NCBI RefSeq assembly: GCF_041770905.1
Contig: NZ_JBEUWX010000002.1
Coordinates: 1,674,001 to 1,738,000 of the forward strand
DNA from: Propionivibrio hellwigii
Lineage (GTDB): Bacteria; Pseudomonadota; Gammaproteobacteria; Burkholderiales; Rhodocyclaceae
Direction of reading: 5' to 3'
Length of the DNA: 64,000 bases
Position 1 is the first letter of the stretch. Each line of letters opens with the position of its first letter. Below are positions 33,365 to 42,143 of this stretch, one piece after another. The position numbers were made by a program, and so were the translations under genes. The notes under the pieces were generated by a model, which made no database searches, was not told the origin of the DNA, and was given only the letters and a program-made list of their open reading frames with translations.

Positions 33365-35070
33365 CCCGCATTTCTCACACCCTCACGGTTCGGCCCCCGT
33401 TGGCGCGGCTTTTTCCTTCACGCGTTGCCGTGACCGCGAGGATTCAGGCCCGCGAGCGGCCAATGGAGTGCAGGCGGGTGAGGTTCTGCGGGCGGTCAGG
33501 TGCGTTGAGGGGGCAAGCGGCGCTGTTTGGGCATGAGACCGCCTCGCGCGAACGGGAGCGCGATCGGATCAGCAGGGCCACGGTGGCGTGGCGGATCAGC
33601 CGGGGGCGAGTCTGGCCTGGGCCAGGCGCCAGGTGGTCTGGAACGGATGACTGCTGGCCATGCTGACATGGATGCGGCGCACGCTGATCTTGACCCGTGC
33701 GCCGATCTTGAGCAGTTTCAGGCGCAGGCTCTCGCAGGTGGCCTCGGCCAGTTCGGTGCCAGCCAGCCCGATGCGGCGCAGCGCTTCGAGCATGACGTAG
33801 GCGAAGGAGGCGAACCACAGCCGCAGCTGATTGGCCCGCATCGTCGCCGTTGAGGTGCGATCGGCGAACAGGTGTAGCTGGCACTCCTTGATGCGGTTCT
33901 CCATTTCGCCTCGGGCGCAGTACAGCGCCTCGTACAGTTCGCGTGCCGGCCAGCGCTGAGCGTCCAGGCTGGTGACGATGAAGCGCGGATTGGCCTTGCC
34001 CGGCAGCTGCTCGGCCTTGCCGACGACCCGCCGGGCGCACGACCAGCTGTCAAGGGTGCGGTAGGTGAAGTCGCGAAACCGCCGTGCGGGCTTGCCGGTC
34101 TGGGTGCATTCGGCCTGCGCCTGGCTCATCTCGGTTTCGATCTGGGCCTTGAGCCGGTCGTTCTTGGCCAGCCCGAAGACGAAGTCGATGTGCGTCTGCT
34201 CGCACCAACTCATCAAGGCATCGCGCGCAAAGCCCGAGTCGGCACGCAGCACGATGCGCACCTCCGGCCAGTGGCGGCGGATCTGGGTGACGATGCGTTC
34301 GAGTTCATCGATGCTGCCCGCCGAGGCATCCGTGTTGGCCCGGCGCAGCTTGGCGGCGAGCAGATGTCGGCCGCAGAAGATGTACAGCGGCAGGTAGCAG
34401 TAGCCGCCGTAGTAACCATGGAAGAAACGCCCTTCCTGCTGGCCGTGCAGCGGGTCGTCGGTGGCGTCCAGATCGAGGATGATCTCGTCAGGTGCCTGCT
34501 CCTGCGCCTCAATGAAGCACGCGACGAACAGCGACTCGAAGGCCGCCGGATCGTGAGCGATCTTGTGATAGCGCGAACCGTCCTTGGTGTCGGGGGCATG
34601 TTCGAGCCGGTTCAAGGTCGACTTGCCCGCCAGCAGCTCGCAGCCCTTGCGCCGAGCGCTGAGCTTACCGGCCAGCGTGGCCAGTACCGGGTCACGGCGC
34701 AATTGATCGTGATCGTTCAGGTCCTCGTAGCCCAGCGCGATCCCCACGATCCGTTGCATCACCAACGTGTGCACCGTGTGTTCGATCAGCTCCGGATCGC
34801 GCCCATCCTCGAAGCAGGCCGCCACCCGTTCGGTCAGCCGCAAGGTGCGATCGACCTCGCGCAGCAACAGCGCGCCCGCATCCGAACTGATCTGCCCTCC
34901 GTCGAAATCCACCGCCACCTGGCGGCCATCAATACGCTTCGCGCATGGGCTGACTACGGTACACTGTGTCGGCATCGCGGCTTCCTCAGAGATATGGTTA
35001 AGTCGTTCTCGCAAAAAAACTTTCTTATATCTCCGGCCGCGATGCACCTTCTATCTGTGAGAAATGCGGG
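33365..35070 (-). mobile_element. IS1380-family insertion sequence, complete
   Basis: 1706 bp bounded by terminal inverted repeats CCCGCATTTCTCACA (33365-33379) and TGTGAGAAATGCGGG (35056-35070). A 4-bp direct duplication CTAA flanks it at 33361-33364 and 35071-35074. Both the length and the 4-bp duplication fit the IS1380 family. It inserted into a second copy of repeat A, whose uninterrupted version at 29215 shows the pre-insertion sequence. Confidence 0.93.
33596..34975 (-). CDS. IS1380-family transposase
   Basis: A 459-residue DDE transposase. It starts MPTQCTVVSPCAKRIDGRQV; landmarks are QISSDAGALLLREVDRTL, IVGIALGYEDLNDHDQLRRD, catalytic Asp in IILDLDATDDPLHGQQEG, LRADSGFARDALMSWCE, and Glu in CARGEMENRIKECQLHLFAD. 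The ATG at 34975 is the family-typical start; the in-frame codon at 35047 adds 24 atypical residues. The frame is full length and uninterrupted, so the element may still be active. Confidence 0.93.
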   Translation of the reverse strand: MPTQCTVVSPCAKRIDGRQVAVDFDGGQISSDAGALLLREVDRTLRLTERVAACFEDGRDPELIEHTVHTLVMQRIVGIALGYEDLNDHDQLRRDPVLATLAGKLSARRKGCELLAGKSTLNRLEHAPDTKDGSRYHKIAHDPAAFESLFVACFIEAQEQAPDEIILDLDATDDPLHGQQEGRFFHGYYGGYCYLPLYIFCGRHLLAAKLRRANTDASAGSIDELERIVTQIRRHWPEVRIVLRADSGFARDALMSWCEQTHIDFVFGLAKNDRLKAQIETEMSQAQAECTQTGKPARRFRDFTYRTLDSWSCARRVVGKAEQLPGKANPRFIVTSLDAQRWPARELYEALYCARGEMENRIKECQLHLFADRTSTATMRANQLRLWFASFAYVMLEALRRIGLAGTELAEATCESLRLKLLKIGARVKISVRRIHVSMASSHPFQTTWRLAQARLAPG

Positions 35071-35074
35071 CTAA

Positions 35075-35421
35075 GGCTGCAAGACAGAGAGCGGCGTGCA
35101 TCAATCCGCCCATCGTTGATCGCAATCCCAAAATAGCCTGCCCGGAAGCCCGTGTATTTAGGGCGTTTGCGGATAGGTGCCGCTACAGCCCGCGTCAACA
35201 CTGGGCTGGCGGGCAGGCATCGCTACATCGCCCTATTCATGCGGGTTTCAGGACAGCCTTCTCGGGAAGGCCGTAAATACGGGGGCTACAGGGAACCGCC
35301 TGCTGGAATGCCCGAAACACGCGGGCTACCGGCCGGCGGGTTTAGCGCCGCCGACGCTTACCGTCACCGGGAGCTGTCGCCAAGGATTGCGGCGCGCCAA
35401 CGCCCGACATGACTACCGCTC
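35075..35421. repeat. Right half of repeat A and further short repeat units
   Basis: 35075-35252 continues repeat A (CAAGACAGAGAGCGGCGTGC onward, compare 29256-29431). 35252-35345 adds more units (GGCCGTAAATACGGGGGCT, GCCCGAAACACGCGGGCT). The stretch 35364-35424 is the displaced 3' part of the small exported-protein frame described at 36265. Confidence 0.7.
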
Positions 35422-35432
35422 TTAGAACGTGT

Positions 35433-35951
35433 TCATAGTCTTCGTAGCAGGATTCCCAAGAAAGCCAAAACTACCATTTGCAGACTGGTACTCAACTTAC
35501 GCTCGCAGTTTTTCCAAAGCCGCCTGTTCTTTTCCAACCAGGAAAAACTGCGCTCTACTACCCATCGCTTTGGCAATACCGCAAAACGCTGCAATTCGTT
35601 TCGTTTGGCAATCTCTACTTCCGCACCAATCAACTCCTGTACCGACGAAGCAAATGCCTGACCCGTGTAACCTCCGTCGGCAAGGACTTTTTGTACCGCA
35701 CCAAGATTATCTCTGTCACGTTCCAATGCCACCAGGCCGCCTTTTCTATCCGTAACATCCGCCGTCGTTACCGCAAGGGCATGCGGCAAACCTTGCGTGT
35801 CAACCGCTATATGTCGCTTGATACCGCTAACCTTCTTGCCCGCATCGTAGCCTTTTTCCATGGCGGTATCCGTGTTCTTCACGCTCTGCGCATCAATAAT
35901 CAGGAAAGTGGTTGCTTCATGGCGTCCCTGCTTGCGACGTGCTGCGGCCAC
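35433..35951 (-). CDS. IS5-family transposase, OrfB (C-terminal DDE half)
   Basis: 172 residues holding the catalytic core: TTFLIIDAQSVKNTDTA, KGYDAGKKVSGIKRHIAVD, VLADGGYTGQAF and the C-terminal RWVVERSFSWLEKNRRLWK (Glu). It lies in the -1 frame relative to OrfA and overlaps it at 35900-35951. A run of eight A (minus strand, 35963-35956) just before the overlap is a good slippery site; shifting there gives LKKNQVAAARRKQG, a continuous transposase. Confidence 0.9.
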   Translation of the reverse strand: MAAARRKQGRHEATTFLIIDAQSVKNTDTAMEKGYDAGKKVSGIKRHIAVDTQGLPHALAVTTADVTDRKGGLVALERDRDNLGAVQKVLADGGYTGQAFASSVQELIGAEVEIAKRNELQRFAVLPKRWVVERSFSWLEKNRRLWKNCERKLSTSLQMVVLAFLGILLRRL

Positions 35952-36226
35952 CTGATTTTTTTTAACGCTTCCTCAAGGAGACTGATGCCACTTTCGCGGG
36001 GCTCACTCCATCTTTGGAAGTAGGAATGAACGGTGCGCCATTTGGGAAAATCGCCCGGTAAGGCACGCCAGGCACAGCCGTTGCGTAGAAGATAGAGAAT
36101 GGCACAAAAGACATCGTACAAGTCCACTTTGCGCGGTGCTGTGCGTCTGCGAGCACTTTCCAAAAGAGGAAGAAGAGTAGCAAATTGTGTGCGACTTATA
36201 TCGCTTGGGTAGGCTTTTCTGTTCAT
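35900..36226 (-). CDS. IS5-family transposase, OrfA (N-terminal half)
   Basis: 108 residues, starting MNRKAYPSDISRTQFATLLP, with the DUF4096-type DNA-binding region LYDVFCAILYLLRNGCAWR and LPGDFPKWRTVHSYFQRWSE. It is the upstream frame of the transposase and is expected to yield full enzyme by -1 frameshifting at the A8 tract. Confidence 0.9.
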   Translation of the reverse strand: MNRKAYPSDISRTQFATLLPLLESARRRTAPRKVDLYDVFCAILYLLRNGCAWRALPGDFPKWRTVHSYFQRWSEPRESGISLLEEALKKIRWPQHVASRDAMKQPLS

Positions 36227-36264
36227 AACGATACTTTACAGCAGAGACTATGAACACGTTCTTA

Positions 36265-36377
36265 GAAAATCGGTGACCTTCCGGCGCTATTTCCTCGCCC
36301 CCGGCATGCGCCGCATTGAACACCAGCGCCATCAGCGCCGGCAGCAATGCGTGCGCGTATCGGCACGATTTCATCAT
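36265..36377 (-). pseudogene. Small exported-protein gene, 5' part, disrupted by IS5-family element
   Basis: From the ATG pair at 36377/36374 the frame reads MMKSCRYAHALLPALMALVF then NAAHAGGEEIAPEGHRF, a clear signal peptide with an AHA-G cleavage site, and then runs into the IS. Removing the IS and one TTA joins it in frame to 35424-35364, giving a 57-residue protein ending RAAILGDSSR. GGAG lies 12 bases before the start. Family unknown. Confidence 0.55.
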
Positions 36378-36405
36378 TTTTCCGTTCACTCCAGGCAGTG
36401 AATCA

Positions 36406-37248
36406 TCACAGCATCTCCAGCGGCGTCGCTGCTTTGGGCGGTGGCAGCAGGCGATCGATTTGCGCCAGTATTTCTGGGCTGAGCGGACATTGCAGCGCGG
36501 AAAAATTTTCCTCGACATGCTCACGCCGCGAAGCTTTGGGGATGGCGATGACCCCTTCATGGCGTAAGACCCAAGCCAGCGCCAATTGCGCCGGCCGCCA
36601 GCCATGCTGCTCGGCCAACCGGCAAAAAGCGGTGTGCCGCAGCAAGCGCCCCTGTTCGATCGGCGAATAGGCCATCAGCGCCGTCTTCTGGGATTGGAGC
36701 CAGGGCAGCAGATTCCACTCGATGCCGCGCCGCGTCAGGTTGTACAACACCTGATCGACGGCCGCGGCCTTGCCCTCCGGTATGGCATACAGCTCGCGCA
36801 TATCGGCAAGGTCGAGATTACTAACGCCCCAGCGCCGGATTTTGCCCTGGGCTTTCAGCTTTTCGAAAGCCTCCACCGTTTCGGCCAGCGGAATACCGCC
36901 GCGCCAATGCAGCAAATACAGGTCGATACACTCCACGCCCAGCCGTTCCAGGCTGCGCTCGCAGGCCATCGGGGCGCTTTTGCGCCCGGCGTGGTGCGGA
37001 TAGGCTTTGCTGACAAGGAACACCTGGTCGCGCCGTCCGCGAATGGCTTCCCCGACCAGTTCCTCCGAAGCGCCTTCGCCGTACATTTCGGCCGTATCGA
37101 TCAGGCGCATGCCCAAGTCGATGCCGTGTTGCAGCGCGGCAATCTCACGGGTGCGGCAAGCTGGATTCTCACCCATCATCCAGGTTCCCATCCCTAGCGC
37201 AGGCACCTGTTTTCCATCGGGCAAGACGACGGTTTTCATTGCTTCCAT
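36406..37248 (-). CDS. Aldo/keto reductase
   Basis: A 280-residue NADPH-dependent AKR barrel. The catalytic tetrad is visible: Asp and Tyr in RLIDTAEMYGEG, Lys in VFLVSKAYPHH and His in IDLYLLHWRGG. Cofactor region IPKASRREHVEENFSAL near the C-terminus. It resembles DkgA/YafB-like or plant-type AKRs that reduce aldehydes; the substrate is not known. ATG 37248 has AAGGAG 8 bases upstream. It ends just after the disrupted small gene's start, on the same strand. Confidence 0.88.
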   Translation of the reverse strand: MEAMKTVVLPDGKQVPALGMGTWMMGENPACRTREIAALQHGIDLGMRLIDTAEMYGEGASEELVGEAIRGRRDQVFLVSKAYPHHAGRKSAPMACERSLERLGVECIDLYLLHWRGGIPLAETVEAFEKLKAQGKIRRWGVSNLDLADMRELYAIPEGKAAAVDQVLYNLTRRGIEWNLLPWLQSQKTALMAYSPIEQGRLLRHTAFCRLAEQHGWRPAQLALAWVLRHEGVIAIPKASRREHVEENFSALQCPLSPEILAQIDRLLPPPKAATPLEML

Positions 37249-37878
37249 GAATGCGCTCCTTTCCTGTAATTTTCAGTTTGATTGCGTATTATCGCCCGGC
37301 CCTCGTCGCCAGCGCCCTGCGATTTTCTTCCCCATGCCTTGAACGCTGCCTCGCCACTACCTCATCGCTTCCTCATATTTTCTGCCCATCGCCGACATCG
37401 GCGGGATCGGCTTCAACGCCGGTCAGAAAGACTCCGCGCAAATTTCAGGACGGCTTTCACACACAATAGCGCAACCCGTGGTTCCAGCAAGGTCCCCATC
37501 GCGTGGCACTGCCAACGCAACAACCATAACCAGCCGCCTCTAGCTATCGAAGCCATCTCCGCGCTGGCAATGCGATGTAAACACCCACGTATATATTTGC
37601 CCGCGTATATTTTGGCGCCCATGTTCGTCGCCCCTCTTTGGCACCCATTTCTGCCGGATTCAAAAACCGTTTGGGCGCACCGAATCAGGCTCTTTGACCT
37701 CCGCAAAAACTGGTCGATGGCGCTTCAACCTTTAGCGCAAGCGGCGCTCGTCGCCGGAGCAAGGGTTTTTCACCACGTAGTTTCCTCCCGCCGGGCAAGG
37801 TCATTTCACGCGCCTAGGTTAGTGCAGTATATAAAACGGCCCGTGGCAACGAGACCCCGCTCATCGGTTTAAGCGGCT
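37249..37878. other. Gene-free region between mutY and the AKR gene
   Basis: 630 bp. Open frames exist on both strands (for example 37282-37872 plus) but they are rich in Arg, His, Pro and Ala with no domain pattern, as expected for chance frames in GC-rich DNA. No strong hairpin, promoter pair or repeat unit was recognised beyond a CCACGTATATATTTGCCCG stretch near 37580. Confidence 0.4.
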
Positions 37879-38976
37879 TCACGAATCTTCTGCCACGATC
37901 GCCGCCAACGCCCGGCGCACCGGCGCGGGCAGCGCCGCTTTTGCCACATCCGCTCGCGGCAACCAGATCTGATGCAAGCGGTCCGGGAAATCCTTATGCC
38001 CCTCGGAGGCCGCCCGTTCGCCATGAAAGTGCTCGGCCCGGCAGGAAAGAATGCGGATATTGAGCCGGAAATGCGTGAAAGCATGCCGTACTTCCGGCAA
38101 CAGCGCGCGCGCCAGTATGCGGCAGCCATGCGATGCCGCCAGGGCATCGGCGGCCTGATTCGCAGCGTCCCAATCCGCCTCGGGCAGGCTTAACAAACCG
38201 CCCCAGATGCCGGATGCCGGCCGTCTTTCAAGCAGCAGCGTATGCTCATCCATCAACAGCAGCATCGCCGTCTTGCGCTCGGGCAGCGCCTTGCGCGGGC
38301 GCGGCGTCGGCAAATCCACCTGACGTCCCTTACGGAAAGCAACACACTCCGGCCGCACCGGGCAGTTCTCGCAGACCGGACGGCTGCGCCGGCATACCGT
38401 TGCGCCCAGATCCATCAGGCCTTGCGTATAGGCTTCGAGATCGGCATCAGGCAGCAATGATTCTGCTAAGGCCCACAACCTACGCTCGACCGGCGCGCTG
38501 CCGGGAAAACCTTCAATACCGAAATAGCGTGCCAGCACGCGCTTGACGTTGCCGTCGAGAATCGCCGCGCGCGTGCCAAAGGCGAAAACGGCAATTGCCG
38601 CCGCCGTCGAACGGCCGATGCCCGGCAGGGCCGCCAGTTCTGCCGGCGTTTCTGGAAAATGGCCGCCGTATGCCGCCGCCACCTGTTGCGCGCAGCGATG
38701 CAGGTGGCGCGCCCGGGCGTAATAGCCCAGTCCCGCCCAGCGCTCCAACACGGCATTGAGCGGCGCCTGCGCCAGTGCCGTCACTGTCGGGAACTCGGCA
38801 AGAAAGCGCCGGAAGTACGGAATCACTGTCGCCACCTGCGTTTGTTGCAACATAATTTCCGATAACCAGATCCGGTACGCATCGCCTGTGCCCTGCCACG
38901 GCAAATCGTGACGCCCCTGCGATTTTTGCCAGGCGATCAGACGGGCGGCGAACGAAAATTCTTTGGGCGGATTCAC
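37879..38976 (-). CDS. mutY: A/G-specific adenine glycosylase
   Basis: A 365-residue base-excision repair enzyme removing adenine opposite 8-oxoguanine. Catalytic Glu in WLSEIMLQQTQVATVIPYF, helix-hairpin-helix LAALPGIGRSTAAAIAVFAF, catalytic Asp in AAILDGNVKRVLARYF, the [4Fe-4S] ligands in CRRSRPVCENCPVRPEC, and a C-terminal NUDIX-like domain (LLLERRPASGIWGGLLSLP) that recognises 8-oxoG. Full length. Confidence 0.96.
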   Translation of the reverse strand: MNPPKEFSFAARLIAWQKSQGRHDLPWQGTGDAYRIWLSEIMLQQTQVATVIPYFRRFLAEFPTVTALAQAPLNAVLERWAGLGYYARARHLHRCAQQVAAAYGGHFPETPAELAALPGIGRSTAAAIAVFAFGTRAAILDGNVKRVLARYFGIEGFPGSAPVERRLWALAESLLPDADLEAYTQGLMDLGATVCRRSRPVCENCPVRPECVAFRKGRQVDLPTPRPRKALPERKTAMLLLMDEHTLLLERRPASGIWGGLLSLPEADWDAANQAADALAASHGCRILARALLPEVRHAFTHFRLNIRILSCRAEHFHGERAASEGHKDFPDRLHQIWLPRADVAKAALPAPVRRALAAIVAEDS

Positions 38977-39428
38977 GGGGATTGCGGCAGTGTTTTATTT
39001 TCCAGGGCTGTTTGCATCTTTTCAGAAACATCAAATCGGACAGGCTTGCTCACCAGGGCAGACCGTCCATTGCTTCTTATCCTTGCGGACAAACGGGCAG
39101 CGCGCGTGGCTGACGGCTGCGGTTATTCATTACCACGTTGGCCGGGGCATACCCCAGCTAAGCGCATAGAAAAATAAATATTTCTATGGCGGATGCCAAG
39201 AGGGCGGTCGAAATTTTTGGCTATTGCGTTCGCCTCGTGTCAGGATCAAATCTTCTGGAAATCAGTGACTGTGCATGTACCGCATGCCTCCGCCGACATT
39301 TTTCGGCGTGTGATCCGAACATCGACGCATCCGCGTATTTACCTGCCTTCGGCAAACACCGCAGACAATTCGTTACACCTTTCACCGCGCTGCGCCGAGA
39401 GGGGAAACATGAAATCGCGGCCATTGCC
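38977..39428. other. Gene-free region
   Basis: 452 bp with no supported gene. It contains an 8-bp inverted repeat CATAGAAA (39165-39172) and TTTCTATG (39181-39188) around an AT-rich loop, and CGCCGA/TCGGCG near 39291-39307. Neither has a typical terminator tail on the minus strand. Confidence 0.4.
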
Positions 39429-40508
39429 TCAAACGCCGGCATTTATCGGCTCCGGCAACGGCACGCCATACCGCCGCGCCTTGTCCGCCAACGCCGCGCG
39501 TACCGGGGCGGCCAGCTCGATGCCCGAACGCTCGGCTTCACGCATCCGCTGCTGTGCCATTTCACCCGGCAAACGCACGGGTCTGGCCGGATCACGCGGC
39601 GCATTGGCATGGCAACGCGCCGTCATGTCATCCGCCAAGCGCAGGAAATCCTCGCGGCCGCCAAAGGCCTGTGGATCGAGCACTTGCAGGAACACGCCGG
39701 CGCCCCAGCGTTTCTCCGCATCCGGACGGCCAAAGCCGGCCAATCCATGCGTGAGCATTTCGACCATCAGCGCCAAGCCAAAGCCCTTGTGCCCGTACTC
39801 CAGCCCGCCGAGCGGCAGCAGCGCCCCGCCCGCGCCGGGATCAAGGACGTGCGGGTCATCGCTCGGCCGGCCTGCAGCATCCATCAGCCAGGGATGGGCA
39901 AAGCGTTCGTCCGCCGCCGCCTTCTGCCGAGCCATACCGACCGTGGTAATCGAGGTACTGATGTCGATCCAGACTGGTTGCCGCGTTCCCGGATACCCAA
40001 ACGCAATTGGATTCGGCGTCAGCAACGGTTCCTTGCCGCCATGCGGCGCCACAAAGCCAAAGGCCGGGTCGGAAGACGCCAGCAAAATGAGGTAGCCGCG
40101 GTCAGTCGCCTGTTTGAGCGAGGCCGTCAGGCAGGCGATATGATGGCTACGGCGAATGACGCCGGTGACCACGCCCTGCGCGCCGACGCGTTCGCAGGCT
40201 TGCCCAATGGCCTGCGATACCAGCCAAGGCCCGGGCAGATAAGCGCCATCCCAGACGAATAGGCTGTCGCTGTCGCGAATCACCGACGGTTCGCCGTGCG
40301 TTGCCATCAACCCTTGTTCAATCTGGTCGATATACTGTGGGCACAAGGCTATACCGTGCGTGCACTGGCCAACCATATCGCCCGTCACCAACACCTCGGC
40401 GACCACGACGGCTTTATCGGCGTCCATGCCCGCGGCAATAAACAGAGATGCCGCAAACTTCCGCAAGGATTCCGCACGATAACGGTTTGTAATTTCTGCT
40501 ATTGCCAT
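39429..40508 (-). CDS. Ldh family oxidoreductase (malate/L-lactate dehydrogenase type 2)
   Basis: A 359-residue NAD(P)-dependent enzyme of the YlbC/YiaK/ComC family. AASLFIAAGMDADKAVVVAE, GQCTHGIALCPQYIDQIE, IRRSHHIACLTASLKQATDR and GGKEPLLTPNPIAFGYPG are typical blocks; GGLEYGHKGFGLALMVEMLT is the usual C-terminal signature. Members oxidise 2-hydroxy acids such as malate, lactate, ureidoglycolate or sulfolactate; the substrate is unknown. The TRAP transporter at the window's end could import such acids but is 20 kb away. Confidence 0.88.
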   Translation of the reverse strand: MAIAEITNRYRAESLRKFAASLFIAAGMDADKAVVVAEVLVTGDMVGQCTHGIALCPQYIDQIEQGLMATHGEPSVIRDSDSLFVWDGAYLPGPWLVSQAIGQACERVGAQGVVTGVIRRSHHIACLTASLKQATDRGYLILLASSDPAFGFVAPHGGKEPLLTPNPIAFGYPGTRQPVWIDISTSITTVGMARQKAAADERFAHPWLMDAAGRPSDDPHVLDPGAGGALLPLGGLEYGHKGFGLALMVEMLTHGLAGFGRPDAEKRWGAGVFLQVLDPQAFGGREDFLRLADDMTARCHANAPRDPARPVRLPGEMAQQRMREAERSGIELAAPVRAALADKARRYGVPLPEPINAGV

Positions 40509-40620
40509 GACAAGCGCCTTTTAATAGTTCAGATTCGCAATCACCATAAAATGATCAGCAATCTGTCAAATCCAGACAATTTCACAAATACTTGATTATT
40601 CTGGATACAGCAATTAGCCA

Positions 40621-40660
40621 AGAAAAATCCGCCACCACAAACAATGCGGTAAGGCGGATT
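40621..40660 (-). terminator. Rho-independent terminator of the Roadblock/GTPase operon
   Basis: On the minus strand AATCCGCC (from 40660) pairs with GGCGGATT (to 40626), with an inner ACC/GGT pairing and a U-rich TTTTTCTT tail. It lies about 65 bases past the last Roadblock gene. The following 100 bp up to Ldh holds no gene. Confidence 0.75.
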
Positions 40661-40724
40661 CAACCGGGAACAACTAATATACCGCCAATATCACTGGCAG
40701 TAATTGTTAATTATTATTTAAAGA

Positions 40725-41090
40725 CTAGAAATTGAGTTCTTTATCGACATCTTGCACTTTGCGGCGCGCCAATGCCAAGTTGGCACGTTGTTTATCAAGT
40801 ACACAATAAATAAAGATACCTTCTTTCTTAGACGACGGGCGAATAATATGATACTGCTTGCCCAAAGTAATCAGAATGTCTTCAATAATATCGTTAAGTC
40901 CCAGCGCCCGCATTGTTTTCAGCTTGGAACGAACGACCTCTGTATTGCCTGCTGCGGCGACTTCAATATCAATACCCGAACCAACCGAGCCAAGAATCAT
41001 ACCGCTTGATGAGTCGACCAAGGCAGCACACATGAAGCCATCCAATGCTGTCAGTTCTTCAAGTGACTTGGTGATAATTGCACTAGCCAT
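40725..41090 (-). CDS. Roadblock/LC7 domain protein (second of module)
   Basis: 121 residues forming one Roadblock/LC7 (longin-like) fold: KSLEELTALDGFMCAALVDS, SGMILGSVGSGIDIEVAAAG, a long central helix (NTEVVRSKLKTMRAL), DIIEDILITLGKQYHIIRP and FIYCVLDKQRANLALARRKV. In bacteria such proteins (MglB, CvnB) bind and regulate small GTPases. It is downstream of the first Roadblock gene by 108 bp and before a terminator. AT-rich compared with its flanks. Confidence 0.85.
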   Translation of the reverse strand: MASAIITKSLEELTALDGFMCAALVDSSSGMILGSVGSGIDIEVAAAGNTEVVRSKLKTMRALGLNDIIEDILITLGKQYHIIRPSSKKEGIFIYCVLDKQRANLALARRKVQDVDKELNF

Positions 41091-41198
41091 TATTCTCTCC
41101 TTTAAATGAAAGTTAATTTATCAAGCCGACATAGCATATAAAAACATACCCGTCGTATTGATCCGTGGAATAAAAACCCAGCCATTTAACAAACCATA

Positions 41199-41597
41199 CT
41201 AGGCAGCAGAAATTAAAACCCCCGCTAAATGCGTCGCATAATAAGAAACCTGGCCAAGAATGGCAGAATCCTTTGCAACAATATTAATAACAATCTCATA
41301 ATCCTGAAACTTTACATTCTGTACAACAATAAAGCCATTCGTTGTATTAATAATAATATTCTTACCATATCCAAGCCCGGCTTCCTGAGCAACAACGTGA
41401 CTAATTGCCGAAATAGAGCTGGCCATTGCTGCAATGCGCTTAGGATCCGTATCATCAAGCGAAGTAGAAATAATATCAAATCCATCAATGGTCGCAATTA
41501 CAATTGCTTTAATACCATTGACCTCTTTGGCAATATTTTCAACCTCTTTCTGGACAACAGCAAAAACCGGCTTGGGAAGATATTGCTTATTACGCAT
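41199..41597 (-). CDS. Roadblock/LC7 domain protein (first of module)
   Basis: 132 residues. KEVENIAKEVNGIKAIVIAT and DGFDIISTSLDDTDPKRIAA match the Roadblock start; SSISAISHVVAQEAGLGYGK is the central helix and IIINTTNGFIVVQNVKFQDY the second sheet half. Similar to MglB-type GTPase regulators. The start overlaps the end of the GTPase gene by 8 bp, so the two are translationally coupled and probably interact. Confidence 0.87.
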   Translation of the reverse strand: MRNKQYLPKPVFAVVQKEVENIAKEVNGIKAIVIATIDGFDIISTSLDDTDPKRIAAMASSISAISHVVAQEAGLGYGKNIIINTTNGFIVVQNVKFQDYEIVINIVAKDSAILGQVSYYATHLAGVLISAA

Positions 41598-42135
41598 TAC
41601 CCAACTCCATCATATTAACTTCAATCTGGGCAAGCAGCATATCGATCATTAGAATTACGTCTTCACGTTGACGCACATCAACATCAATGACCGGTAGCGG
41701 CAAATTGCGCAGAGCCAAAAGATCTGCATATTCATCAATATTTGGATGAGGATTGGTATCTATCCGCCCGACCCCAATAACACAGGGTATGCTGGCAAGA
41801 TACTTTGCAAAAGCATCCAGATACATTTTTAGATCGGCACGAGGATCAGGGCGTGAATTATCAATCAAGATAATCATACCTATTGCATTAACGGCAAGGA
41901 TAGACCATAAAAAACTAAAACGACCCTGCCCCGGTGTTCCAAACAAACGGATACGATCACCATTATCGAGCGTCAAAAGACCAAAATCCAGCCCAACCGT
42001 CGTTTGTTTTTTAACAATGGAACTATCCGTATTCGCCACGTCAGTAACTACTGGCGCTGTTTCACTGACGGCCTTAATAGCCGTTGTTTTTCCCGCCCCT
42101 GTTGTCCCTGTAAATAAGATTTTATATTCACGCAT
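41590..42135 (-). CDS. Small Ras-like GTPase (MglA/CvnD type)
   Basis: 181 residues. P-loop ILFTGTTGAGKTTAIKAVSE (residues 6-25), switch I Thr in KKQTTVGLDFGLLTLDNGD, and the G3 element in the variant LFGTPGQGRFSFLWSILAVN (GTPGQ in place of DTAGQ) typical of prokaryotic MglA/CvnD-like GTPases. AIGMIILIDNSRPDP follows, and G4 is degenerate (VIGVGRIDTNPHP, with R-I-D for K-x-D). It likely switches between GDP and GTP states under control of the adjacent Roadblock proteins. Second gene of the unit, 8 bp after the receiver/winged-helix gene. Confidence 0.88.
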   Translation of the reverse strand: MREYKILFTGTTGAGKTTAIKAVSETAPVVTDVANTDSSIVKKQTTVGLDFGLLTLDNGDRIRLFGTPGQGRFSFLWSILAVNAIGMIILIDNSRPDPRADLKMYLDAFAKYLASIPCVIGVGRIDTNPHPNIDEYADLLALRNLPLPVIDVDVRQREDVILMIDMLLAQIEVNMMELGNA

Positions 42136-42143
42136 GGCACGGA

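Larger units (their letters stand above)
35425..36261 (-). mobile_element. IS5-family insertion sequence (two-frame type), complete
   Basis: 837 bp with inverted ends GAACGTGTTCATAGTCT (35425-35441) and AGACTATGAACACGTTC (36245-36261), flanked by TTA duplications (35422-35424 and 36262-36264). Length, the 3-bp T-N-A target and two overlapping frames fit IS5 subgroups such as IS427. It lies inside a small gene for an exported protein. Confidence 0.9.

Noticed and set aside
36003..36605. Open frame of 200 codons joining the small signal peptide to IS DNA
   Set aside because: It crosses the IS boundary at 36261; the part inside the IS is antiparallel chance sequence, so this is not a gene fusion.
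37282..37872. Open frame of 196 codons between the AKR gene and mutY
   Set aside because: No ribosome-binding site, no domain pattern, and amino-acid content typical of chance frames.
39186..40262. Open frame of 358 codons on the plus strand opposite the Ldh-family gene
   Set aside because: Composition of a shadow frame and no start signal; the minus-strand gene has full family motifs.
40725..41597. Roadblock genes as a complete MglAB polarity system
   Set aside because: The GTPase has a degenerate G4 motif and the operon has extra members, so the MglAB label would overstate the evidence.
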